Below are positions 1 to 5,478 of a stretch of 8,495 nucleotides of DNA, piece by piece. The position numbers were made by a program, and so were the translations under genes. Every line of letters starts with the position of its first letter. Positions within the stretch are counted from its first letter, which is position 1. Source of the DNA: Streptomycetales bacterium (lineage in GTDB: Bacteria; Actinomycetota; Actinomycetes; Prado026). The stretch lies in contig JANYIP010000144.1 in NCBI GenBank assembly GCA_025361995.1, positions 1-8,495 on the forward strand, read 5' to 3'. The notes beneath the pieces were generated by a model. That model saw only the letters and a list, made by a program, of their open reading frames with translations, ran no database searches and had not been told where the DNA came from.

Positions 1-28
1 CGCGATCAACGCCGGCGAGGGGGAAGGG

Positions 29-949
29 TTAGTCGTGGGCGGCGTGCTCGTGGGCTTCGTGGCCGGCGGGTTCGAGCTGGAAGGTGCTGTGCTCCACGTC
101 GAAGTGGTCGCCCACGCAGGCACAGAGCCGGTCGAGCACCCCGCTGGCACCGCAAGCCTCCGCCATCGCCCCCGGCTCGACCACGACGTGCACGGACAGC
201 ACCGGCATCCCGCTCGTGATGGTCCACACGTGCAGGTCGTGGATCTCGACCACCCCGGGTACGGCGGCCAGGTGCGCACGCAGATCGTCGAGGTCGACCC
301 CCTCGGGAGTGGACTCGAAGAGCACGTGCACCGCGGCCCGCAGCAACCCGATGGCCCGCGGCACGATCAGCACAGCGATCGCGAGCGAGGCCAGCACGTC
401 AGCCCTTCGCCACCCGGTCACCGCGATGACCACAGCAGCGACGATCACCGCGACGGAGCCGATCAAGTCACCGAGAACCTCGAGGTACGCCCCCCGGATG
501 TTGAGGCTGTCCGTCTGGCCCTGCCGCAACGCCATGACCGCGACGCCGTTGGCGACCAGACCGAGTACGCCGAGAACGAGCATCGGCCCCGCCGAGACCG
601 GGCCCGGGTGCGTGATCCGTCGCGCGACCTCGACGAGGACACCCGCGCACACCATGAGCAGCAGGATCCCGTTGACCAGCGCGGCGAGGATCTCCACCCG
701 GAAGTTCCCGTACGACCGGGAGGCCGGCGCTGGTCGGTGCGCCAACGTCACCGCGGCGAGCGCCAGGCCGATACCCACGGCGTCGGTGAGCAGGTGGCCG
801 GCATCGGCCAGCAGGGCGAGCGACCCGCTGAGCAGGCCACCCACCACCTCGGCGACCAGGACAGCGACGGTGATGGCAAGGACGAGCACGAGCCGACCCC
901 GGTGACGGCCGGCAGCGCTCACGTGGTCGTGCCCGTGGCGGTCCGTCAC
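29..949 (-). CDS. Cation diffusion facilitator (CDF) family metal exporter, CzcD-like
   Basis: Predicted inner-membrane exporter of a divalent metal such as zinc or cobalt in exchange for protons. The 306 residues match the usual CDF length. Six hydrophobic segments lie at about 19-40, 43-68, 86-108, 121-140, 155-178 and 185-207, followed by a cytoplasmic metal-binding domain (about 215-292) with the typical PGVVEIHDLHVWTI stretch. TM2 has the metal-site pair H52 and D56 (HLLTD). In TM5 the matching pair is E157 and D161 (EVLGD), where many CzcD-type proteins have His in place of the Glu. Both ends are His-rich (DRHGHDH and HEAHEHAAHD), as is common for metal loading. The start is GTG at 949, with GGAG at 955-958 five bases upstream. 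It begins one base after the stop of the DUF5317 gene, so it is probably the last gene of that operon. Family is certain; the metal is not determinable. Confidence 0.93.
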   Translation of the reverse strand: MTDRHGHDHVSAAGRHRGRLVLVLAITVAVLVAEVVGGLLSGSLALLADAGHLLTDAVGIGLALAAVTLAHRPAPASRSYGNFRVEILAALVNGILLLMVCAGVLVEVARRITHPGPVSAGPMLVLGVLGLVANGVAVMALRQGQTDSLNIRGAYLEVLGDLIGSVAVIVAAVVIAVTGWRRADVLASLAIAVLIVPRAIGLLRAAVHVLFESTPEGVDLDDLRAHLAAVPGVVEIHDLHVWTITSGMPVLSVHVVVEPGAMAEACGASGVLDRLCACVGDHFDVEHSTFQLEPAGHEAHEHAAHD

Positions 950-950
950 C

Positions 951-1568
951 TCAGCTCCAATCGTCGGGCAGCCCCACTGTGGCGCTCTGCTCTGCCTCGA
1001 TCATCCCCCACGACGAGGATTCGTTCGAGTCCTGCCGGAGCCGGGGGAGACGGGCGCCGCTGATCCGGTGCGCCCCGTAGCCCGCGCCCAGCACGATCAG
1101 CAGGTCCCCGACGCTGAAGACGTTCGCAAAGGGCAGCGGCGCCGGCCAGGCGAACATGTCCCCGAGGAAGCCGAGGGCGGGGTGGGCGACCGTCCCGGAG
1201 TTGAGGAAGAGCCTGGGGTCCTTCTCGATGTGCGCCGCGGCCATGGCGCTCGCGGAGGCGGGCAGCGTGCCGTCGTTGAGCGCGATCGTCACCCCGTTGG
1301 ACAGTGCGCCGACGGCGACCAGGAGCAGTCCGGGCAGTGCTCGGTTCAGCCAGATGAAGATGGCGGCCATGACGTACGTGAGGATGTGGATCGAGACGAG
1401 CAGCGCCCTCGGGCCGCCTTCGACCACCTGCAGGATGACCACCTGGAGGATCAGCGCGGCCAGCGGCAACCAGCTCGCGCGCAGCCGTACGCGGAAGAGG
1501 CGCGAGAGCCGACCTCCGAGGAGCGCGGCGCTCAGCACGGCCAGCACCGAGGCGATCAGGACCAGCAT
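951..1568 (-). CDS. DUF5317 family membrane protein
   Basis: Uncharacterised integral membrane protein of 205 residues. Hydrophobic segments lie at about 1-18, 33-50, 54-74, 79-97 and 148-165. A conserved-looking loop precedes the last helix: NDGTLPASASAMA at about 98-110, then GDMFAWPAPLPFANVFSVGD at about 136-155. I recognise this as the DUF5317 signature of actinobacteria and clostridia-like taxa, for which I know no biochemical function. The C-terminal 35 residues are polar and probably cytoplasmic. The ATG start at 1568 is well supported: AGGAGA at 1574-1579 overlaps the TAG stop of the GGDEF-EAL gene and sits five bases upstream, so translation is likely coupled. The CDF gene starts one base after its stop. 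Any link to c-di-GMP or metals would be inference from operon position. Confidence 0.82.
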   Translation of the reverse strand: MLVLIASVLAVLSAALLGGRLSRLFRVRLRASWLPLAALILQVVILQVVEGGPRALLVSIHILTYVMAAIFIWLNRALPGLLLVAVGALSNGVTIALNDGTLPASASAMAAAHIEKDPRLFLNSGTVAHPALGFLGDMFAWPAPLPFANVFSVGDLLIVLGAGYGAHRISGARLPRLRQDSNESSSWGMIEAEQSATVGLPDDWS

Positions 1569-1577
1569 GTCGGTCTC

Positions 1578-3677
1578 CTATGCGCTCTCGAAGGCGAGGA
1601 ACGGCACCAGCTCCGCGGACGGTCCTCGGTGGTTCGGCAGCGGCGGCCGCGCGCGCAGCCAGCGCTCGAACTCACGGGTCGGCATCGGTCGGCTGAGGTG
1701 GTACCCCTGCGCGGTGTCGCAGCCGATCATCCGTAGCCCGTCGAGGGTTGCCTGGTCCTCGACGCCCTCGGCGACCACCCACAGCCCGAGGTTGTGCGCG
1801 AGGTCGACCGTGGACCGCACGATGATGCCGTCGTTCGGGTCCAGGGCGTAGTTGGTGATAAAGGACTTGTCGATCTTGAGCTCGTCGATCGCGAGCTGTT
1901 TCAGGTACGTCAGCGAGGCGCTCCCGGTCCCGAAGTCGTCGACGGCCAGCCGGACGCCGATCGCCCGCAGCTTGTCCAGCACCTCGATGGCCCGGCGCGG
2001 GTCGGTCATGACGCCGCTCTCGGTCACCTCCAGCGTCAGCCGGTTCGGCTCCAGGCCAGAGCGCTCGAGGGCTGCTGCGACCAGGTCGGGGAACCCCTGG
2101 TCGCCGAGGTCGCGGACTGAGATGTTCACCGAGACGTCGAGCTCGAGGCCGGCCTTCTGCCAGCTGCGGAGCTGGTCGAGCGCCTGGTTGAGCACGAAAG
2201 CCGTGATCAGCCCGATCATCCCGGTGTTCTCAGCGAGGGTGATGAACTCGTCCGGGGCGATCAGGCCACGGGTGGGGTGCGACCACCGGACCAGGGCCTC
2301 GGCCCCGGTCACCGCTCCCGTCCCGAGGTCGAGCTTGGGCTGGTAGACCAGGAACATCTGGTTGCTCTCGACGCCGGTCCGCAGGTCGGTGAGGAGCTCG
2401 AGCCGGCGCGGGGTGTGGGTGTCGTTCTCCGGGCGGTAGAGCCGCACTCGCGCGCGCTCGCGCTTGGCGTCGTACATCGCGACGTCGGCTCGCTTCATGA
2501 TCGTGAAGACGTCGTCGCCGTTCATCGGGGCAACGGCGACCCCGGCGCTCGCCTGGATGCTCAGCCGGATGTCCCCGACCGTGAACGCCGCGGTCAGCGC
2601 GGTCAGCATCCCGTTGGCCATGCCGACCGCCTCGTCGCTGGACTCGACATCGGCGATCAGGACGGCGAACTCGTCGCCGCCGAGGCGGGCGACGGTGGCG
2701 TGGGCAGGCAGGCTCGCCTCGAGCCGACGGGCCACCTCGATCAGCCTCTCGTCGCCGACCTGGTGGCCGAGGGTGTCGTTGATCTCCTTGAAGTGGTCGA
2801 GGTCGATGATCATCACGGCCACCTGGGAGCCGGCACGCGCGCACTCAGCCAGCGCCCGCTCGGCTCGTTCCCGGAACAGCAGCCGGTTGGCCAGCCCGCT
2901 CAGCGGGTCGTGCAGCGACTCCTGCTCGTGCTTGATCGCCAGCGTCGCGCTGCGGTGTACGGCGAGCAGCGGCATGGCGAGCAGCGGCAGGAGGAACGGG
3001 GATGCCTGGACGCAGATGCTGCCGACCGGGGCGAGGGCCACGAGGACGCCGGACGTGGTGGCCTGGAAGCGCAGGTCTTCGCGCAGGATATCGACGACCC
3101 GCTGCCTCGACGCGATCGCGACGACCGCGGAGATCAGCCAGAGGTTGACGACGAAGAAGGTGACGCCGGCGGCCAGAGCCGCACCGAGTTCGTACGTCCT
3201 GAAGGGCTCGAACCTCCCGAGGAACGCGTGATGGGCGAGGAACGAGAAGACCGCCCGGGCGGCCACCAAGGTCAGGACGTACTGGCTGAAGTTGAACGCG
3301 ATCTTCAGCGGGCTCCGGCGACTGCGGATGTCGTCGAACAGCACGGCCACGCACTGCACCGCCAGCGCGAAGCCGATCGGCCCGGTGATGACGAGGATCA
3401 GCGCCGAGGTGGTGGAGATCGTGATCTGGTCCGTGCTGGCGTCGCCCCGGGAGATGGGGATGGGGCGGACCTCGCCGAGGAACAGGGCCAACGCCAGCAC
3501 GACGAGGATGACCCGTTGACCGTTCCAGCCCGACCAGGGCGCCTGCTGGACCCACACCAGGGCGGCCGTGACCGCACCGGCTGCGATGACGAGCGAGACG
3601 AACGCCGTCAGCCGGTGAGAGCGAGCAGGGGCCGCCGGTTTCCCGGCGGCCCCCGTTGACCCTTGAGTCACTTCCAC
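1578..3677 (-). CDS. Membrane-anchored GGDEF-EAL protein (diguanylate cyclase / c-di-GMP phosphodiesterase)
   Basis: Makes and/or degrades the second messenger cyclic di-GMP at the membrane. Of its 699 residues, about 22-242 form a roughly six-helix membrane sensor region of MASE-like type that I cannot assign to a named family. The GGDEF domain spans about 252-415 and has an intact GGDEF signature at 333-337 (ARLGGDEF) and metal/GTP residues in IDLDHFKEIND (291-301). The EAL domain spans about 424-675 with E460-A461-L462, N518, E550, D580-D581, K601, E637 and Q657 all present. Both domains therefore look catalytically competent. The RxxD inhibitory site expected before GGDEF is absent: the segment reads PAHATVARLGG. 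The start given is GTG at 3677, with AGGG five bases before it; GTG at 3671 is a good alternative because it forms a GTGA overlap with the stop of the upstream peptide gene. The direction of net activity cannot be told from sequence. Confidence 0.95.
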   Translation of the reverse strand: MEVTQGSTGAAGKPAAPARSHRLTAFVSLVIAAGAVTAALVWVQQAPWSGWNGQRVILVVLALALFLGEVRPIPISRGDASTDQITISTTSALILVITGPIGFALAVQCVAVLFDDIRSRRSPLKIAFNFSQYVLTLVAARAVFSFLAHHAFLGRFEPFRTYELGAALAAGVTFFVVNLWLISAVVAIASRQRVVDILREDLRFQATTSGVLVALAPVGSICVQASPFLLPLLAMPLLAVHRSATLAIKHEQESLHDPLSGLANRLLFRERAERALAECARAGSQVAVMIIDLDHFKEINDTLGHQVGDERLIEVARRLEASLPAHATVARLGGDEFAVLIADVESSDEAVGMANGMLTALTAAFTVGDIRLSIQASAGVAVAPMNGDDVFTIMKRADVAMYDAKRERARVRLYRPENDTHTPRRLELLTDLRTGVESNQMFLVYQPKLDLGTGAVTGAEALVRWSHPTRGLIAPDEFITLAENTGMIGLITAFVLNQALDQLRSWQKAGLELDVSVNISVRDLGDQGFPDLVAAALERSGLEPNRLTLEVTESGVMTDPRRAIEVLDKLRAIGVRLAVDDFGTGSASLTYLKQLAIDELKIDKSFITNYALDPNDGIIVRSTVDLAHNLGLWVVAEGVEDQATLDGLRMIGCDTAQGYHLSRPMPTREFERWLRARPPLPNHRGPSAELVPFLAFESA
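3628..3653 (-). other. Perfect 11-bp GC hairpin with GAAA tetraloop at the 5' end of the GGDEF-EAL coding region
   Basis: The arm at 3628-3638 is exactly complementary to 3643-3653, separated by four bases. Read on the transcribed (minus) strand this is GGGGCCGCCGG, loop GAAA, CCGGCGGCCCC. GAAA is a GNRA-type tetraloop, which is especially stable over a G/C stem. It lies about 25 to 50 bases downstream of the GTG start at 3677 and about 15 bases beyond the stop of the second small peptide gene, and encodes the Ala/Gly/Pro-rich stretch AAGKPAAP. No U-run follows, so it is not a standard intrinsic terminator. It could slow translation start, protect a processed peptide mRNA 3' end, or be a by-product of GC-rich linker codons. 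Confidence 0.6.
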
Positions 3678-3769
3678 TTACGCCCTGCGCCCACCACGCT
3701 CACGAGCGTGACGAACGTTCCGCCGGTCACGATGACCCTGGCCAAGAGGCGCGACTTGAAGTTGTCCAT
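3668..3769 (-). CDS. Small single-helix peptide B (33 aa), paralogue of the adjacent peptide A
   Basis: Unrecognised small protein of 33 residues. It begins MDNFKSRLLARVIV, has one hydrophobic helix at about 11-27 (VIVTGGTFVTLVSVV) and ends VGAGRKWK with a basic, Trp-containing tail. It shares the pattern VIV...VTL...S(I/V)VGAGxKW with peptide A, the helix being about four residues shorter. It starts with ATG three bases after the stop of peptide A, with only a weak GGTGG-like ribosome site, so translation is probably coupled. Its end overlaps the GTG start of the GGDEF-EAL gene by 10 bases (or by the four bases GTGA if that gene starts at 3671). Two related reading frames in series with coupled junctions make chance unlikely, but expression and function are unknown. 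It may sit in the membrane beside the sensor region of the next gene. Confidence 0.65.
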   Translation of the reverse strand: MDNFKSRLLARVIVTGGTFVTLVSVVGAGRKWK

Positions 3770-3772
3770 GGG

Positions 3773-3877
3773 TCACCACCACTTGGTTCCGGCACCGACG
3801 ATCGATGCCAGGGCCGCCAGAGTCACGGCCACGCCAGAGGCGCGGACGATGACCTCTTTGGTCAACTTGTCCTTCAT
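3773..3877 (-). CDS. Small single-helix peptide A (34 aa), first gene of the c-di-GMP operon
   Basis: Unrecognised small protein of 34 residues. It begins MKDKLTKEVIVRASG with a basic N-terminus, has a hydrophobic helix at about 9-29 (VAVTLAALASIVGAG) and ends VGAGTKWW. No signal-peptidase site or lipobox is evident, so a short membrane-inserted peptide is the simplest reading. It is the best supported of the two small genes because a strong purine run, GAGGGGGG at 3885-3892, lies seven bases before the ATG. It is similar to peptide B just downstream. Possible roles, all inference, include partner or regulator of the membrane sensor domain of the GGDEF-EAL protein, a leader peptide, or a signalling peptide. 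The gene is short enough to be missed by ordinary gene callers. Confidence 0.68.
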   Translation of the reverse strand: MKDKLTKEVIVRASGVAVTLAALASIVGAGTKWW

Positions 3878-3884
3878 TTACGGT

Positions 3885-3892
3885 CCCCCCTC
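3885..3892 (-). promoter_or_regulatory. Strong ribosome-binding site of peptide A
   Basis: GAGGGGGG on the minus strand, ending seven bases before the ATG at 3877. It is the strongest Shine-Dalgarno-like site in this operon, and it decides that the operon begins with the small peptide rather than with the GGDEF-EAL gene. The rest of the 151-base gap (3878-4028) must hold the promoter, but I could not pick a convincing -35/-10 pair. Confidence 0.6.
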
Positions 3893-4028
3893 AGGGATGT
3901 AGATGTGTTGCACCCGAGACGACCCGGACGAGCGACCGCCTCTGCAGGGAAGATCGGCAATTCGTGGGAGCGTGGGCACGGCCGAACGGGTGCACGGGCA
4001 CGCTACGGGGCAACCGGCGCTGCTCCCG

Positions 4029-4355
4029 TCAGTGCAGGGTCTTCCAGCCCGCGTATCCGACGACCAGGGCGATCGTCAGGAGCCGGGGGAGCCGGGCGGC
4101 CGCCGTGAGCACCGGCCAGGCCACTTGGAGCAGCCAGCCGAGCACTGCCGCGATGACCAGCAGGAGGACGGCGCCGAGAGCTCCGGGCAGCGCCAGACCG
4201 GCGACGACTACCGCCAGAAGGGCGATCAGGACGATCCAGCGAGGCAGCCGGGAGGCCAGCACGAGGAGCACTGCGCCGCGTGGTGCGCCGCCGCCCGGGG
4301 GCTTCGGCGGGTCGGTCGCGATGATGATCTCCAGGGTGTGCGCGTTCGCCGGCAT
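4029..4355 (-). CDS. DUF6703-like small membrane protein
   Basis: Small actinobacterial membrane protein of 108 residues with no known function. The N-terminal 30 residues are polar and Pro/Gly-rich. Three hydrophobic stretches follow at about 38-55, 58-78 and 91-104. The pattern SRLPRWIVLIALLAVVVAG, then LPGALGAVLLLVIAAVLGWL, a WPVL motif at 80-83 and a short charged C-terminus is what I associate with DUF6703, a family often found beside glyS or small monooxygenase-fold genes in actinobacteria; this is recall and was not searched. The ATG at 4355 has no clear ribosome-binding site, so the start is uncertain and could lie further in. It is divergent from the monooxygenase-fold gene and separated by 151 bases from the peptide operon on the same strand. 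Confidence 0.68.
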   Translation of the reverse strand: MPANAHTLEIIIATDPPKPPGGGAPRGAVLLVLASRLPRWIVLIALLAVVVAGLALPGALGAVLLLVIAAVLGWLLQVAWPVLTAAARLPRLLTIALVVGYAGWKTLH

Positions 4356-4388
4356 CGACGGGTGGGACGATGGGAGCCCATGCTCTCT

Positions 4389-4394
4389 TATCGT
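4389..4394 (+). promoter_or_regulatory. Candidate -10 element (TATCGT) for the monooxygenase-fold/phosphoribosyltransferase pair
   Basis: TATCGT fits the actinobacterial TAnnnT -10 pattern and would start transcription near 4401, giving a leader of about 20 bases before the GTG at 4421. No good -35 is visible. The same hexamer occurs before the vapB gene. A short inverted repeat, ATGGG-AG-CCCAT (4370-4381), lies just upstream between the two divergent genes and could be an operator. Confidence 0.35.
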
Positions 4395-4420
4395 CGCCCG
4401 CGCTGGTCGGGAGGTCCGTC

Positions 4421-4747
4421 GTGCTCGTCGTGACCAGGTACGCCGTGGGCGCCGACGGTGGCGCCGACTTCCTCGTGCGTGCCCGGACAGCGCTGGCCGC
4501 CCTGGCTGCCCGCCCTGGGTGGCGCTCGGGCCGGATCGGACGGGCCACCGACGACGGCGGGCTGTGGCTCCTGACCACCGAGTGGGACTCGGTCGGCGCC
4601 TACCGGCGAGCGCTGTCGGCGTACGAGGTGAAGGTCGAGGCAGTGCCGTTGCTCAGCCTCGCGGTCGACGAGGTCAGCGCCTTCGAGGTGCTGGTGGCCG
4701 AAGGTCTCGGTTCCGACGGGCTGGCCGCACCCTCGGGGTTGGCATGA
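4421..4747 (+). CDS. Antibiotic biosynthesis monooxygenase (ABM)-fold protein
   Basis: Predicted small dimeric ferredoxin-like alpha/beta-barrel protein of 108 residues. It opens VLVVTRYAV, which matches the first beta strand of ABM proteins, then has a Phe/Leu-Ala helix at about 14-32, a PGWRSGRIGRATDD turn and strand, and LWLLTTEWDSVGAYRRALS around 48-66, the most typical ABM stretch. The family includes quinone monooxygenases, haem-degrading enzymes and many proteins of unknown role; I see nothing that tells which this is. GTG at 4421 is preferred over the in-frame ATG at 4370 because GGGAGGT at 4409-4415 is properly spaced and the ABM fold begins there. Its stop overlaps the next gene's start as ATGA, so the two are translationally coupled. 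Confidence 0.82.
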   Translation: MLVVTRYAVGADGGADFLVRARTALAALAARPGWRSGRIGRATDDGGLWLLTTEWDSVGAYRRALSAYEVKVEAVPLLSLAVDEVSAFEVLVAEGLGSDGLAAPSGLA

Positions 4748-5427
4748 CCCCCACCTGGGCGTCCGGTCGCGGTGCCCGTACGTTCTCCGACCGCGCCGAC
4801 GCCGGCCGCCAGCTCGCCCACGTTCTGCTGGCCGGCTGGACTGAAGCCGAGCGGGCCGTCGCCCTGCTCCTCGGGCTGCCGCGTGGGGGAGTCATCGTCG
4901 CTGCGGCCGCCGCCGCCGAGCTGGGGGCCGGTCTGGACGCGGTCACGGTCCGCAAGATCTCGCTCCCGCGCAACCCCGAGGTGGCCGTCGGTGCGTTCGC
5001 CGCCGGCGGTGAGCCGGTGCTCAACGACTCCGTCGTGCACGCGGAAGAGCTGCGGCCGGCTGACCTCGACGTCCTCGTCGCAGCCGCCGTCGAGGGCGTA
5101 CGCGCCGACGAGGCCCGCTACCGTCCTGGGCGCACCCCGCTGGACGTGGCCGAGCGCTTCGTGGTCCTGATCGACGACGGGGCCGCGACCGGGGCGACCA
5201 TGCGCGCAGCGATCGCGGCCATGCGGCTCGGACGAGCCCGCCGGGTGCTGGTGGCACTGCCAGTCGCACCCCGGGAGACGTTGCTGCTGCTCGAGCGGGA
5301 GGCCGACGAGGTCGTCTGTCTGCAGCGCCCGCTGCTCTTCCGCGCGGTCGGGTGGGCGTACGCCTCGTTCGCGCCGCCGAGCACCGAGCAGGTGGCCAGG
5401 GCGCTGTCCGGTCGGGGGGCCCGGTGA
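4744..5427 (+). CDS. Phosphoribosyltransferase-fold protein (COG1926-like)
   Basis: Type I phosphoribosyltransferase-fold protein of 227 residues. The PRPP-binding loop is clear at about 140-153 (VVLIDDGAATGATM). Upstream features typical of the stand-alone predicted PRTases are LGLPRGGV (43-50) and KISLPRNPEVAVGA (71-84). The substrate is unknown: these proteins are not assigned to a purine or pyrimidine salvage reaction on sequence alone. The open frame continues upstream to 3964, but that part is antisense or out of frame to other genes, and the ATG at 4744 inside the ATGA overlap with the monooxygenase-fold gene is the natural start. glyS begins 51 bases downstream. Codon use matches its neighbours. 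Confidence 0.87.
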   Translation: MTPTWASGRGARTFSDRADAGRQLAHVLLAGWTEAERAVALLLGLPRGGVIVAAAAAAELGAGLDAVTVRKISLPRNPEVAVGAFAAGGEPVLNDSVVHAEELRPADLDVLVAAAVEGVRADEARYRPGRTPLDVAERFVVLIDDGAATGATMRAAIAAMRLGRARRVLVALPVAPRETLLLLEREADEVVCLQRPLLFRAVGWAYASFAPPSTEQVARALSGRGAR

Positions 5428-5433
5428 GCCCCC
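5415..5433 (+). other. Short GC hairpin at the phosphoribosyltransferase stop codon
   Basis: GGGGGC (5415-5420) pairs with GCCCCC (5428-5433) around a seven-base loop that contains the TGA stop. No U-tract follows, so it is at best a weak or Rho-assisted terminator between this gene and glyS. Confidence 0.3.
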
Positions 5434-5435
5434 GG

Positions 5436-5441
5436 TAGGCT
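5436..5441 (+). promoter_or_regulatory. Candidate -10 element (TAGGCT) for glyS
   Basis: TAGGCT is a good TAnnnT-type actinobacterial -10. It would start transcription near 5448 and give a leader of about 30 bases. No recognisable -35 precedes it, since that region is a G-run. GGATGGAG at 5464-5471 is the likely glyS ribosome-binding site, seven bases before the ATG at 5479. Confidence 0.4.
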
Positions 5442-5478
5442 GCCGACGCACCGACAGCCAGCCGGATGGAGTCCCTTC

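Noticed and set aside
35..3659. Several long plus-strand open frames opposite the CDF, DUF5317 and GGDEF-EAL genes
   Set aside because: They are Arg/Gly/His/Ser-rich translations with no family features, lying exactly antisense to clearly recognised genes; expected shadows in high-GC DNA.
3896..3901. TACATC on the minus strand as -10 of the peptide operon
   Set aside because: Transcription would start near 3889, inside the GAGGGGGG ribosome site, removing part of it; the promoter is more likely further upstream.
3966..4027. GGGAGC...GCTCCC inverted repeat as terminator of the DUF6703-like gene
   Set aside because: The arms are only six bases and about 50 bases apart, the inner pairing is poor and no T-run follows; not a credible terminator.
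3878..4028. A c-di-GMP riboswitch ahead of the GGDEF-EAL operon
   Set aside because: I looked for the conserved GEMM-type core on the minus strand and saw no match; the gap is short and the nearest ribosome site stands alone.
4370..4420. ATG at 4370 as start of the ABM-fold gene
   Set aside because: It lacks a ribosome-binding site, precedes the candidate -10 at 4389-4394 and adds residues before the first strand of the fold; GTG at 4421 has GGGAGGT at the right distance.
5428..5478. T-box or other leader control of glyS
   Set aside because: The gap of 51 bases is far too short for a T-box and no conserved T-box sequence is present.
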